A program made the position numbers and the translations under genes. The notes beneath the pieces were generated by a model. It saw only the letters and a list, made by a program, of their open reading frames with translations, made no database searches and was not told where the DNA came from. This document shows, one piece after another, positions 34,289 to 44,074 of a DNA stretch of 64,000 bases. How positions within the stretch are numbered: the stretch's first letter is position 1; each line of letters opens with the position of its first letter. The stretch comes from Streptomyces sp. 1-11 (GTDB lineage Bacteria > Actinomycetota > Actinomycetes > Streptomycetales > Streptomycetaceae): NCBI RefSeq assembly GCF_007176755.1, contig NZ_BJTV01000022.1, positions 32,570 to 96,569 on the forward strand, in the 5' to 3' direction.

Positions 34289-35877
34289 TCGCCACCCTGG
34301 CCCGCCTGGAGGCCGTCAGCACCGGCCGGGCCCAGCCGGCGGCGACCGTCCGCCACCGCCACCTGTCCGACCGCCCCCTGGTGTTCGTGCCGCTCACCAC
34401 CGCCGGTGAGGCCGGCGCCCCGCTGGGCGCGCTGGTCGGCACCGACCGGGACGCGCCGCGGCTGCTGGTCGTGGCGCAGCCCCGGGACCGCGACCTGCGC
34501 TTCGCGTTCCTCGCCGAACTGGCCGACGTGGTCCTGCCCTACCTCGACTCCTGCGCACAGGAGGTCGAGGCGGCCGAGCGCACGGAGACCGACCCGGAGA
34601 CCGGCAAGCGGGTCAAGGTCGAGGTCGAGCTGTGCGCCGACGCGCCGCAGATCGTCGTGCCGAGCCGGGCGGGCCTGGACCTCGTGCGGCTGCTGGGCCG
34701 CTCGATGCGGTTCCGCCGCACCGCCGAGCAGGACCCGGAGACGCCCTATCCGGCGCCGCCCCGGGTCCCGCTGCTCGGCCGCTGGCTGACCCATTACGGG
34801 GAGCGGTCCCGGGTCCCCGGCTCCTCCCTGCTGCTGGCGCTCACCGACGTGCTCTCCCGGCACTGGGCGACCGGCCAGTCCAGCCTGGAGGACCAGCACC
34901 TGGGCGCCCTGCTCGCCTGGATCGCCCCTCCCCCGTCGGGCACCGGCGCCGAGGCCGCGCAGCGGGCCGAGCTGGCCCGGGACGCCGAGGGGCAGCTCCT
35001 GTGCCCGCCGGCCGGTCCGGCCACCGACCCGGCGTTCGACAACAAGCTGCTGGCCCCGGCCATTGAGCGCTACGACCGGGCCCGCGCCGCGCTCGCCGCG
35101 GCCGAGGACGCCGTGCAGGCGGACGACCGGCTGGCCGCCCTGTCCGAGGCGGAGCAGCGCGTGCGCGATCTGGTGGAGAGCCGCGTCCGGCCCACCTGGG
35201 ACGCGGTGTGGCAGGGCCTCGACCTGCTGCGGGCGCTGCCGGAGGGGGCGCACGTCGAGGAGCGGTGGACGCGGGACCGCTGGTCGTTCACCGGTCACCG
35301 CGACAGAGTGCTGGCCGGCGAGCCCCCGCAGCCGCGCCGGGACGACGCGGTGACGGCGGCGAACAAGCTGGCCACGCGCGAGCGCGAGCAGGCCCGTCTT
35401 GAGGCCCAGGAGGCGCTGGACGATCCGCTGGTGATGGCCGGGCGGCGGCTGGCCGGGGAGGCGTTCGCGGGCGAGGTCACCGACGTCGTGATGGCGTACA
35501 GCGAGGGCAAGCGGCCCAGCCCGCGCCCGCTGGTGACGGTCCGCACCGACGACCGGCCGCACCTGGCGGAACGCGCGAAGGTGTACCGCTCGCTGGGCGG
35601 CAAGCCGCAGGCGGCCGAGTTCGTCGGCTACGAGGGCGCCCCGGAGGACGGTGTGCTGGTGCTGCGGATCGTGGACAAGATGGGCCGGGGCAAGGAGCCC
35701 GAACCGGGTTCGGTGCCGGAGAAGGCCGACCGGGTCTGCTTCACGCTGTTCGAGCACGAGCAGCGCGGCGGCGCGAAGCTGCCCGACCCGGAGGAGACCC
35801 CGTGGACGCACGGCGGCCCGCCCGGCGAGGCGGCGCCCGAGGCGCCCGACACCGTGACCGAGGAGGACGTGCTGTGA
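34279..35877 (+). CDS. Unrecognised 532-aa protein of the nuclease/helicase module
   Basis: I recognise no family. It is soluble, with no signal peptide or membrane segment. Visible parts are a beta-rich N-terminal third (RPLVFVPLTTAGEAGAPLG; RLLVVAQPRDRDLRFAFLAE) and a charged helical middle with coiled-coil character (about 270-420, EAEQRVRDLVESRVRPTWDA). The beta-rich C-terminal third has VLVLRIVDKMGRGKEPEPG and VCFTLFEHEQRGG. The C-terminus could be a barrel like domain 1B of SF1B helicases, which the downstream helicase seems to lack; that is inference. It is coupled to both neighbours by a 10-base overlap upstream and a GTGA overlap downstream. Confidence 0.8.
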   Translation: MSLIATLARLEAVSTGRAQPAATVRHRHLSDRPLVFVPLTTAGEAGAPLGALVGTDRDAPRLLVVAQPRDRDLRFAFLAELADVVLPYLDSCAQEVEAAERTETDPETGKRVKVEVELCADAPQIVVPSRAGLDLVRLLGRSMRFRRTAEQDPETPYPAPPRVPLLGRWLTHYGERSRVPGSSLLLALTDVLSRHWATGQSSLEDQHLGALLAWIAPPPSGTGAEAAQRAELARDAEGQLLCPPAGPATDPAFDNKLLAPAIERYDRARAALAAAEDAVQADDRLAALSEAEQRVRDLVESRVRPTWDAVWQGLDLLRALPEGAHVEERWTRDRWSFTGHRDRVLAGEPPQPRRDDAVTAANKLATREREQARLEAQEALDDPLVMAGRRLAGEAFAGEVTDVVMAYSEGKRPSPRPLVTVRTDDRPHLAERAKVYRSLGGKPQAAEFVGYEGAPEDGVLVLRIVDKMGRGKEPEPGSVPEKADRVCFTLFEHEQRGGAKLPDPEETPWTHGGPPGEAAPEAPDTVTEEDVL

Positions 35878-37211
35878 CGAGCGTCGAACTCGACCCCGCG
35901 GCCGCGGCGGCACGCGCCACGGAGGCGATCCTCCACGACACCCTGCACGGCACCGAGCGGGGCGTGGTCGTCGACTCCCCGCCCGGCGCGGGCAAGTCCA
36001 CCCTGGTGGTCCGCGCGGCCCTGGAACTCGCCGCCGCCGGGCGCCCGCTGATGGTGGTCGCGCAGACCAACGCGCAGGTGGACGACCTGGTGCTGCGGCT
36101 CGCCGAGAAGAACCCCGACCTGCCCGTGGGCCGGCTGCACAGCAGCGACGCCGACCCGTACGACAAGGCGCTGGACGACCTGCCGCGGGTCCGCACGTCG
36201 GCGAAGGCGGCCGATCTGAACGGCCTGCCGGTCGTCGTCTCCACGGCCGCCAAGTGGGCGCACGTCACGGTGGACGAGCCGTGGCGGCACGCCATCGTGG
36301 ACGAGGCGTACCAGATGCGCTCGGACTCGCTACTGGCCGTGGCCGGCCTGTTCGAGCGGGCGCTGTTCGTGGGCGACCCGGGGCAGCTCGACCCGTTCGC
36401 GATCGTGGGCAGCGAGCAGTGGGCCGGTCTGTCGTACGACCCGTCGGCCTCGGCGGTCACCACCCTTCTGGCCCACAACCCGCAGCTTCCGCAGCACCGC
36501 CTGCCGGTGTCCTGGCGGCTGCCGGCGTCGGCGGCCCCGCTGGTCTCGGACGCCTTCTACCCGTACACCCCGTTCCGCAGCGGCACCGGCCACGGCGACC
36601 GCCGGCTGACGTTCGCGGTCCCCTCCGACGGCTCCGGCCCGGACCGGGTGATCGACGAGGCGGCCGCGTCCGGCTGGGGCCTGCTCGAACTGCCCGCCCG
36701 GAACACCCCGCGCACGGACCCGGAGGCGGTGCGGGCGGTGGCGGCGGTGGTACGGCGCCTGCTGGACCGCGGCGGCGCGGCCGTCTCCGAGCGCTCGCCC
36801 GACGCGGCCCCGCTGACCGCCGGCCGCGTCGCCGTGGGCACGGCCCACCGCGACCAGGCGGCGGCGGTCCGCTCGGCCCTGGCCGACCTCGGCGTCCGGG
36901 ACGTCACGGTCGACACGGCCAACCGCCTCCAGGGCCGCGAGTACGACGTCACGGTCGTCCTCCATCCGCTGTCCGGCCGCCCCGACGCCACCGCCTTCCA
37001 CCTGGAGACCGGCCGCCTGTGCGTGCTGGCTTCCCGCCACCGTCACGCCTGCGTCGTGGTGTGCCGCGCCGGCGTCGGCGACCTCCTGGACGACTACCCG
37101 TCCACGGAACCGGTCCAGCTCGGCACCCTGGTGAAGTTCCCGGACGGCTGGGAGGCGAACCACGCGGTCCTGGCCCACCTGGCCGAACACCGGGTGACCT
37201 GGCGGCCATGA
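35874..37211 (+). CDS. SF1 helicase (UvrD/Upf1/Dna2-like)
   Basis: ATP-dependent helicase of 445 aa, compact for the family. Motifs in order: Walker A SPPGAGKST (35-43), Ia MVVAQTNAQVDDLV (60-73), Walker B IVDEAYQM (141-148), III VGDPGQLDP (166-174) and IV VSWRL (212-216). Motif V is TVDTANRLQGREYDVTVV (345-362) and VI is ASRHRHACVV (386-395). The TVD...QGREYDV block is of the SF1B Upf1/Dna2 sort. No 1B or 2B insertion is visible. It starts with GTG inside the stop of the preceding gene. Its last 75 bases are repeated at 37284-37358. Confidence 0.85.
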   Translation: MTSVELDPAAAAARATEAILHDTLHGTERGVVVDSPPGAGKSTLVVRAALELAAAGRPLMVVAQTNAQVDDLVLRLAEKNPDLPVGRLHSSDADPYDKALDDLPRVRTSAKAADLNGLPVVVSTAAKWAHVTVDEPWRHAIVDEAYQMRSDSLLAVAGLFERALFVGDPGQLDPFAIVGSEQWAGLSYDPSASAVTTLLAHNPQLPQHRLPVSWRLPASAAPLVSDAFYPYTPFRSGTGHGDRRLTFAVPSDGSGPDRVIDEAAASGWGLLELPARNTPRTDPEAVRAVAAVVRRLLDRGGAAVSERSPDAAPLTAGRVAVGTAHRDQAAAVRSALADLGVRDVTVDTANRLQGREYDVTVVLHPLSGRPDATAFHLETGRLCVLASRHRHACVVVCRAGVGDLLDDYPSTEPVQLGTLVKFPDGWEANHAVLAHLAEHRVTWRP

Positions 37212-37213
37212 CC
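37139..37213 (+). repeat. 75-bp direct repeat, copy 1 (3' end of the helicase gene)
   Basis: Identical to 37284-37358 except at one base (C 37148 versus G 37293). This copy encodes the last 24 residues and stop codon of the helicase. Confidence 0.95.
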
Positions 37214-37283
37214 ACACCCCGCACGGCCACACCCCCCGCCGGACGGAGTCCGGCACGCCGCCGCAGGCGGCCGGTGAACACAG

Positions 37284-37358
37284 CCCGGACGGGTGGGAGG
37301 CGAACCACGCGGTCCTGGCCCACCTGGCCGAACACCGGGTGACCTGGCGGCCATGACC
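37284..37358 (+). pseudogene. 75-bp direct repeat, copy 2: duplicated helicase 3' end
   Basis: A second copy of the helicase end (DGWEANHAVLAHLAEHRVTW and stop) lies 145 bases downstream of the first, with 70 unrelated bases between. The reading frame is intact in this fragment, but it has no start and is not a gene. Confidence 0.9.
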
Positions 37359-37484
37359 GTGGCCCGGCGTGGCGGCCGGTGCCGGGATCGTTCCCCTAGG
37401 GCCTCTTGCGGGCGCGCGGGACAATGGACGGTGGGCCGCGCGAAGGCGATCCCCACCGAACCGACCGTACGGAGGAGACAAGAC

Positions 37485-37856
37485 ATGGCGGAGCCCACGC
37501 CGCGCAGGAACGAACCGCGGCTACGCCCCGCGCCCCTGCTCTTCGAGCCCGCGGAGGCGGCCACCGATCCCGAGCACTTCTTCGACCTGGAGTCGATCGA
37601 GGATCCGCGGGCGCTCCTGGCACGGGCGACGGAGCTGACCCAGGCGTTCCGCGCGGCGGCCGACCGGGCCGTGGAGTTCCAGGCCGTGGCGGCGGCCCAG
37701 CTCGCCGACCCCCGCCGCTTCGACCGGCTCACCCCGGCGGACATCGCCGAGCGCGCCGAGTGGACCGAGGACTACGCCAAGAAGATGGTCGAGTTCGGCC
37801 GGGACCTGATGCGCGGCGCCGACACCGAGGGCCGGTCCCCCGTCGACCCAGTCTGA
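37485..37856 (+). CDS. Conserved protein of unknown function
   Basis: A protein of 123 aa, acidic and helical (FDLESIEDPRALLARATELT ... DRLTPADIAERAEWTEDYAKKMVEFGRDLM). No signal peptide or membrane segment. I do not recognise a family. Strong GGAGGAG lies 8 bases before the ATG. It follows the nuclease/helicase module after the duplicated segment and may be expressed separately. Confidence 0.75.
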   Translation: MAEPTPRRNEPRLRPAPLLFEPAEAATDPEHFFDLESIEDPRALLARATELTQAFRAAADRAVEFQAVAAAQLADPRRFDRLTPADIAERAEWTEDYAKKMVEFGRDLMRGADTEGRSPVDPV

Positions 37857-37867
37857 TCCGACCCGCT

Positions 37868-37879
37868 TGGCATATGCCA
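37868..37879. promoter_or_regulatory. Perfect palindrome TGGCATATGCCA, site 1
   Basis: A 12-bp perfect palindrome with an A+T core, 92 bases upstream of the gene at 37971. The same 12 bases occur once more at 48653-48664. It is probably an operator of an unidentified regulator. Confidence 0.55.
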
Positions 37880-37970
37880 GGCGGGCAAGATACTCCTCCG
37901 CTCCCACTCCTGTCCCGGATTTCCGCAACTGAGGAGAACCGGGCACTCACAGCGGGTACATCTTGTCGGC

Positions 37971-38543
37971 ATGAGCAGCACGCCGAACGTCACCTGTGCC
38001 ACGGCCGACGGAGCCTCCTGGCTCGCCTCGGCGGGAACGCACCCGCGCAGCACGCTCGCCCTCTGGCGGGAGCGGCCGGACGCCCCCCTGGTGCTGCCCT
38101 GCGGCACCGTGTTCGACGTGGTGAGCGCCCCGGCGGTCTTCGGGCGCCGGATGCTGGACCGGCTGTGGGACGAGGGCCCGGGCTCCGGACCGGTGGCGGT
38201 GTTCCGGGGCCGCACCCTGCTGTTCACCGCCCCGGGTACGGCCCAGCGGCTGCCCTCACTGCTGACCTGGGAGGAGTGGGGGTCCAACCGCGCCGCCGCG
38301 GTGCCGCCGCTGCTCTGCCACGGCACCGGTGACGCGGTGACCGTCCCGGCCCTGACCGGCGACGGTTCCGCCCCCGGCGGCTCCTGCTGGCTGGTGGCCC
38401 CGGACACCCGTCACCCCTGGCTGCCGGGCCCCGAGGTGGTCCTGTGGGCGGCCGTGCGAGCGGCCCGCGCGGCGGTGCGGATATCGATTTTTCCTCCCGC
38501 CGACCAGGATGCTAATGTCTACGACGTCAGCAGGCGCCGCTAG
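37971..38543 (+). CDS. Small Prim-Pol-like protein
   Basis: A protein of 190 aa resembling the N-terminal domain of Streptomyces bifunctional primase/polymerase proteins (WLASAGTHPRSTLALWRERP, LPCGTVFDVVSAPAVFGRRM, WLVAPDTRHPWLPGPEVVLW). The catalytic acids of active Prim-Pol enzymes are not evident, so activity is doubtful. Its last ten bases, including the stop codon TAG (38541-38543), lie inside the tRNA-Lys gene that starts at 38534. Confidence 0.75.
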   Translation: MSSTPNVTCATADGASWLASAGTHPRSTLALWRERPDAPLVLPCGTVFDVVSAPAVFGRRMLDRLWDEGPGSGPVAVFRGRTLLFTAPGTAQRLPSLLTWEEWGSNRAAAVPPLLCHGTGDAVTVPALTGDGSAPGGSCWLVAPDTRHPWLPGPEVVLWAAVRAARAAVRISIFPPADQDANVYDVSRRR

Positions 38544-38607
38544 CTCAGTTGGTTAGAGCAGCTGACTCTTAATCAGCGGGTCCGGGGTTCGAGTCCCTGG
38601 CGGCGCA
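38534..38607 (+). tRNA. tRNA-Lys (CTT anticodon), copy 1
   Basis: A 74-nt gene with acceptor GCGCCGC/GCGGCGC, anticodon loop CTCTTAA (CTT), T-arm GGTTCGAGTCC and discriminator A. Identical copies lie at 49650 and 53609. No encoded CCA. A terminator hairpin follows. Confidence 0.97.
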
Positions 38608-38614
38608 CGATGAC

Positions 38615-38657
38615 GATGGCGAGGCGAGTTCGCGGAAACGCGAGCCACCTCGCCATC
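38615..38657 (+). terminator. Terminator after tRNA-Lys copy 1
   Basis: GATGGCGAGG (38615-38624) and CCTCGCCATC (38648-38657) form the outer stem, with an inner GCGAG/CGCG hairpin. Confidence 0.75.
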
Positions 38658-38745
38658 TCTGTTTGCGCGCGACTTCGTCACGCGTCGCGGGTGCGGTGCC
38701 GCCCACAGCCCCATGGCACCGGCCGCGGCACCGCTCCCCGGGCCG

Positions 38746-40014
38746 TCAGCCGACCAGCCCCGGTGTGATCTTCACCGTCCAGGCGCCGGACGCGGTGCGC
38801 TCCTCCACCTCGACCTTCACCCCGTCGCCCGGCACGGTGAAGCTCTCGCCGAGCGCGACGGGAGCGTCGGCGAGGGGCGGGTAGACCGAGTTCTCCCAGC
38901 AGGCCGCGGTGCCCGGGTGGGCGTCCACCACCTCGATCGGCCCGCCGCCGGACGCCTCGCCGCTGCGCACGCGGTACACCAGGACCCCCTGCCGGCAGGC
39001 CGCCCGGTCGTTCCCGGCCGGGCCGCGCGCCTCGAACGCGAGCACGCTGTCCGGACCGGTGCGCACCACCGCCAGCTTGGTGCCGTGGCCGAGGCCGAAC
39101 GCCGGGGCGCCCGCCGCGCCCGGCACACCGGCCGCGGATCCGGCCGTCCCCGACCCGGCGGTCAGCGGCTCCAGGGTCAGCCGGGTCGGCCCGGTGCCCC
39201 GCACGCACGCCACCTGGCGCGGATCCAGCCAGCCCAGCTTCCACTTGTGCCAGGCGAACAGGTCCGGGGCCAGTCCGAACTGGCTGCCCATCAGGTCCCA
39301 GTCGCCGACGTAGGTGTCCCAGTCGCCCTTGCCGTCGGCGGGACGGTGGTAGAGGTCGGGCAGGTCGAAGACGTGCCCGGTCTCGTGGGCCAGCACCAGG
39401 CGGTCCGGCGGGTGCTTCTCGAACACGGTGACGACCCGGCGGATGTCGGTGCCGTCCGCCCGCAACGGGGTCTGCAGGTTGACCACCTTCGTCGCGTCCG
39501 AGTCCACGCCGGGCGCGTCCGGGTCGGCGACGAGGTAGACCACGTCGTAGCGGGAGAAGTCCACCTCGCCGTCGGCCGCGGCGATGGCGTCGTGCAGGTA
39601 GGCGGTGCGGTCGGCGGCGCTCCAGTCACGCCTTATGGCGTACGCGGTCGACGGCCGCGGCATGCGCAGCCAGTGCTTCAGCGGGTGCGCGCGCAGCGTG
39701 AACCTGCCGTAGGAGGCCTGCTGGTAGAAGCGGCTGGTGGCGGGGAAGTGGTCGGCGGCCAGTTCCGCGGGGGTGGTGTCCGGGCGCGAGTCCGGGAACG
39801 ACAGGAAGATCATGACGGCGTCGAGGGCGCCGGCCGGCCGGGGATAGCCGTCGTTCCAGGTGTCCAGGCCCTCCGAGTGGTGGGCCTCGGTCCGGTGCAG
39901 TGCGCACGCGGCCGGGGAGAAGGGCTCGGCGACCGACGGGCCGGTCAGGATCGAGGTGGCGGCGAGCGCCGACATCGTGGTGGCCACGGCGGCGGTGCTG
40001 CGCAGCTTGGGCAC
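38746..40014 (-). CDS. Secreted M6-family metalloprotease
   Basis: A protein of 422 aa. The signal peptide covers residues 1-29 (ends GPSVAEP). The zinc motif HETGHVFDLPD at 210-220 is the M6/InhA-type HExxHxxxxxD, preceded by ASYGRFTLRAHPL as in M6 proteases. The C-terminal 150 residues are beta-rich. Probably an extracellular endopeptidase. GTG 40014 has GGAGG 8 bases upstream. It is divergent from cdgA. Confidence 0.88.
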   Translation of the reverse strand: MPKLRSTAAVATTMSALAATSILTGPSVAEPFSPAACALHRTEAHHSEGLDTWNDGYPRPAGALDAVMIFLSFPDSRPDTTPAELAADHFPATSRFYQQASYGRFTLRAHPLKHWLRMPRPSTAYAIRRDWSAADRTAYLHDAIAAADGEVDFSRYDVVYLVADPDAPGVDSDATKVVNLQTPLRADGTDIRRVVTVFEKHPPDRLVLAHETGHVFDLPDLYHRPADGKGDWDTYVGDWDLMGSQFGLAPDLFAWHKWKLGWLDPRQVACVRGTGPTRLTLEPLTAGSGTAGSAAGVPGAAGAPAFGLGHGTKLAVVRTGPDSVLAFEARGPAGNDRAACRQGVLVYRVRSGEASGGGPIEVVDAHPGTAACWENSVYPPLADAPVALGESFTVPGDGVKVEVEERTASGAWTVKITPGLVG

Positions 40015-40339
40015 GAAAGGACCTCCGGACGCGGTTCACGGGACACCGCATCCAGAGTGTGGGAGTTTCTGCCGATTCGTCCTGTTTGCCTGAACCAGAA
40101 GGGTGAGTGCGCCCGTTTGCGCGCCGCGCGCACCGGCGGTCGACACCCCGAAACACTCACGGAACGTCACAAGTGGTCGAGGGCCAGAAAGAGCCGTCCA
40201 GGTGCGGGCAGAAACGATCTGTCAGAACCTGTGTCCTGTCCGGGACACTGGCAAGTGGCTGGAAGGCCCAAGGGACAGCCTCTATGATCGGCACACTTTC
40301 CGGCACGGACAGAGATCGAGTGCACTGCGGGAGCGAGCG
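40015..40339. promoter_or_regulatory. Divergent promoter region of the M6 protease and cdgA
   Basis: These 325 bases have lower G+C than their neighbours and presumably hold both promoters. In S. coelicolor cdgA is repressed by BldD. I could not find a convincing BldD palindrome by eye. Confidence 0.5.
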
Positions 40340-42123
40340 GTGAGCGGAACGTCCGAAGGGCCGACGCCCGCGGCAGACCTCGACCGGTCAGCCGTCACAG
40401 ACAGTGATCACACCATCTACCACCGTGTCTTCGCGGCGGCCCCGCTGTCCATGGCCGTCGTCGACCCCGAAGGGCTGGTCGTCAGCGCCAACGCCGCCCT
40501 CGGCGAACTGCTCGGCGCCGACCCGGAGGCACTGGCCGGCCGCGCCGCCGCCGAGCTGGTCGACCTGGCCTCGGACCCCCGCACCTGGCACGCCTACCGC
40601 GAGGTCCTGCGCGGCCGGCAGGCGAAGCTGCGCTGCACCCGCCGGATAAAGCACCCCGAGGGGCACTCGGTGTGGGTGCAGATCACCGTCACCCCGCTGG
40701 CGGACGGCGGACCGGGGGTACTGGTCTCGGCTACCGACATCAGCGCCCGCCGCGAACTGCAGTCCCGGCTGCGGCACTTGGAGATGCACGACCCGGTGAC
40801 CCGGCTGCCCAACCGGACCCTGTTCTTCGAGCGCCTGACGGCCGCGCTGGAGACGGAGGCCTACGAGCGCGGCGGCACCGGCCGCATCGGCCTGTGCTAC
40901 CTGGACATCGACGGCTTCAAGGCCGTCAACGACACCCTCGGCCACCGGGTCGGCGACCGGCTGCTCGCGGCGGTCGCCGAACGCCTGACCCGGGTCGCCG
41001 ACGAGGCCGGCCACGCCCGCGCCGGCGCCCCGCTGGTGGCCCGGCTCGGCGGCGACGAATTCGCCCTGCTGGTCGAGGACTCCACCGGCACCGAACAGGT
41101 CGCCGACCTCGCCGAGTCCGCGCTGAAGACCCTTGAGGAGCCCTTCGACCTGGCCGGGCAGCGGCTGTCGCTGACCGCGTCCATCGGTGTCGTCGAGCGG
41201 CACGCGGCCGGCACCACGGCGACCGGTCTGATGCAGGCGGCCGACACCACGCTGTACTGGGCGAAGGCGGACGGCAAGGGCCGCTGGACCCTGTTCGACC
41301 CCGAGCGCAACGCGCACCGCATGACCCGTCAGGCCCTCTCCTCCACCCTGCGCCCCGCCATCGAGCGCGGTGAATTCGCCCTGGAGTACCAGCCGTTGGT
41401 GGGCATGGAGGACGGACGGCTCAGCGGTGTGGAGGCGCTGGTCCGCTGGCACCACCCGCAGTTCGGCACGCTGACGCCGAATCGGTTCATCGCACTGGCC
41501 GAGGAGGACGGCTCGATCGTGCAGCTCGGCCGCTGGGCGCTGGTGACCGCCTGCCGGCAGGCCCGCCGCTGGCAGCTCGACCACCCCGACGAGCCGCCGA
41601 TCTTCGTCAGCGTGAACGTGGCCGTGCGCCAGGTGTGGGACTCCGACCTGGTGGCGGACGTGGCGCAGACCCTCGCCGAGACCGGGCTCGCCCCGCACCT
41701 GCTCCAGCTCGAGCTGACCGAGTCGGCCGTGATGGGCTCGGCCGGCCGGCCGCTGCAGGCCCTGCAGGCGCTCAGCGACATGGGCGTGCGCATCGCCATC
41801 GACGACTTCGGCACCGGCTACTCGAACCTGGCGTACCTGAGCCGGCTGCCGGTGAAGGTGCTGAAGCTGGACGGCTCCTTCGTGCGCGGCTTCCAGTACG
41901 AGGAGGCGGCCAAGGGGGCGCCGCCCAACCCGGCCGACGAGGTGATCGTGGAGGCGATGATCCAGCTCGCCCACCGGCTCGGCCTGACCGTCACCGCCGA
42001 GTGCGTGGAGACCTCGGCGCAGGCCTCCCGGCTGCGCCGGATCGGCTGCGACACCGGGCAGGGCTGGCTGTACTCCCGTCCGGTGCCGCCGGACCGCATC
42101 TCCGAGCTGCTGGGGAGGCAGGA

Positions 42124-43227
<1,104 letters not shown>

Positions 43228-43342
43228 GGTGTCTGCCTCCTGTTTCTGGCCATGAGCTGTCCAGCGTCGGCCAACAGGAGGCTGTCCCCGTTTATTCCCG
43301 GGGCCCGCCCACGGCGCTCCTCCTCCCCGCTCCCGCTCCGGG

Positions 43343-44074
43343 TCAGACCTGGACGATCGGCTCGCGGGTGAACAGCGTGCCGAGCTCGGGGGCGTTCACC
43401 CGCCGGTCGGCGAGCCGCAGCCCCTCCCACACGGTCACCTGGTTGGCGGTGAGCACCGGCTTGGACAGGGCCTTCTCCAGCAGCGCCAGGTGGGCGGCCG
43501 TGTGCAGCGCGGTGTCCGGCAGAAGTACAGCCTGCGCGTCGGCGGCGTCCGCCGCCCGGGCCAGCGTCAGCACCTCCTCCTCGCCCCAGGTGCCGACCTC
43601 GTCCGCCGTGACGATCCCGGACGACCGGGTCGCGACCACCTCCAGTCCCCCGGTCCGCAGGAAGTCCGCGAACAGCGCGGCCACCTCCTCCGGATAGGTC
43701 GTGCCCACGGCCACCCGCCGCGCGCCGATCTCACGCGCCGCGTGCACGAAGGCGAAGGACGTCGAGGAGGCGGGCATCCCGGCCATCACGGCGAGCGACC
43801 GCACCTGCTCCTGGGCGCCCTCCCAGCCGTGCACGAAGCTGCCGCTGGTGGACGCCCACACGACCGTCTCGGCGCCGGTGAGCCGCAGCCGCTCCATGCC
43901 GGCGGCGAGCCGCTCGGGCGACCCCATCTCGCGCAGCGCGTCGACGCGGAGGGCGTCCTCCCCGACGTCGGTGTGCACCAGGTCCACCCGGATGTCGCTG
44001 CCCAGGAGCTGTTCGATGCGCGGGTAGTCGTCCTCGCCGGGGCGGCCCGGGTGGAGGAATCCGAGTGCTGTCAT
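43343..44074 (-). CDS. Asp/Glu-racemase-fold protein, EutA/maleate-isomerase-like, lacking catalytic Cys
   Basis: A protein of 243 aa of the Asp/Glu racemase / maleate isomerase / arylmalonate decarboxylase superfamily, close to proteins named EutA beside ectoine transport genes (GFLHPGRPGEDDYPRIEQLL; VLTANQVTVWEGLRL). The first catalytic Cys position reads VVWASTSGSF, with Ser encoded by TCC (bases 43850-43852 on the complement). The second block reads LLPDTALHT, and the whole protein contains no cysteine. Racemase or isomerase chemistry therefore looks unlikely in the usual form. A C-terminal remnant of a related gene lies directly upstream. Confidence 0.8.
   Translation of the reverse strand: MTALGFLHPGRPGEDDYPRIEQLLGSDIRVDLVHTDVGEDALRVDALREMGSPERLAAGMERLRLTGAETVVWASTSGSFVHGWEGAQEQVRSLAVMAGMPASSTSFAFVHAAREIGARRVAVGTTYPEEVAALFADFLRTGGLEVVATRSSGIVTADEVGTWGEEEVLTLARAADAADAQAVLLPDTALHTAAHLALLEKALSKPVLTANQVTVWEGLRLADRRVNAPELGTLFTREPIVQV

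Noticed and set aside
31441..35913. 1490-codon open frame on the minus strand
   Set aside because: Only the first 597 bases (histidine phosphatase) are real; the rest is antisense to the nuclease module and reflects high G+C.
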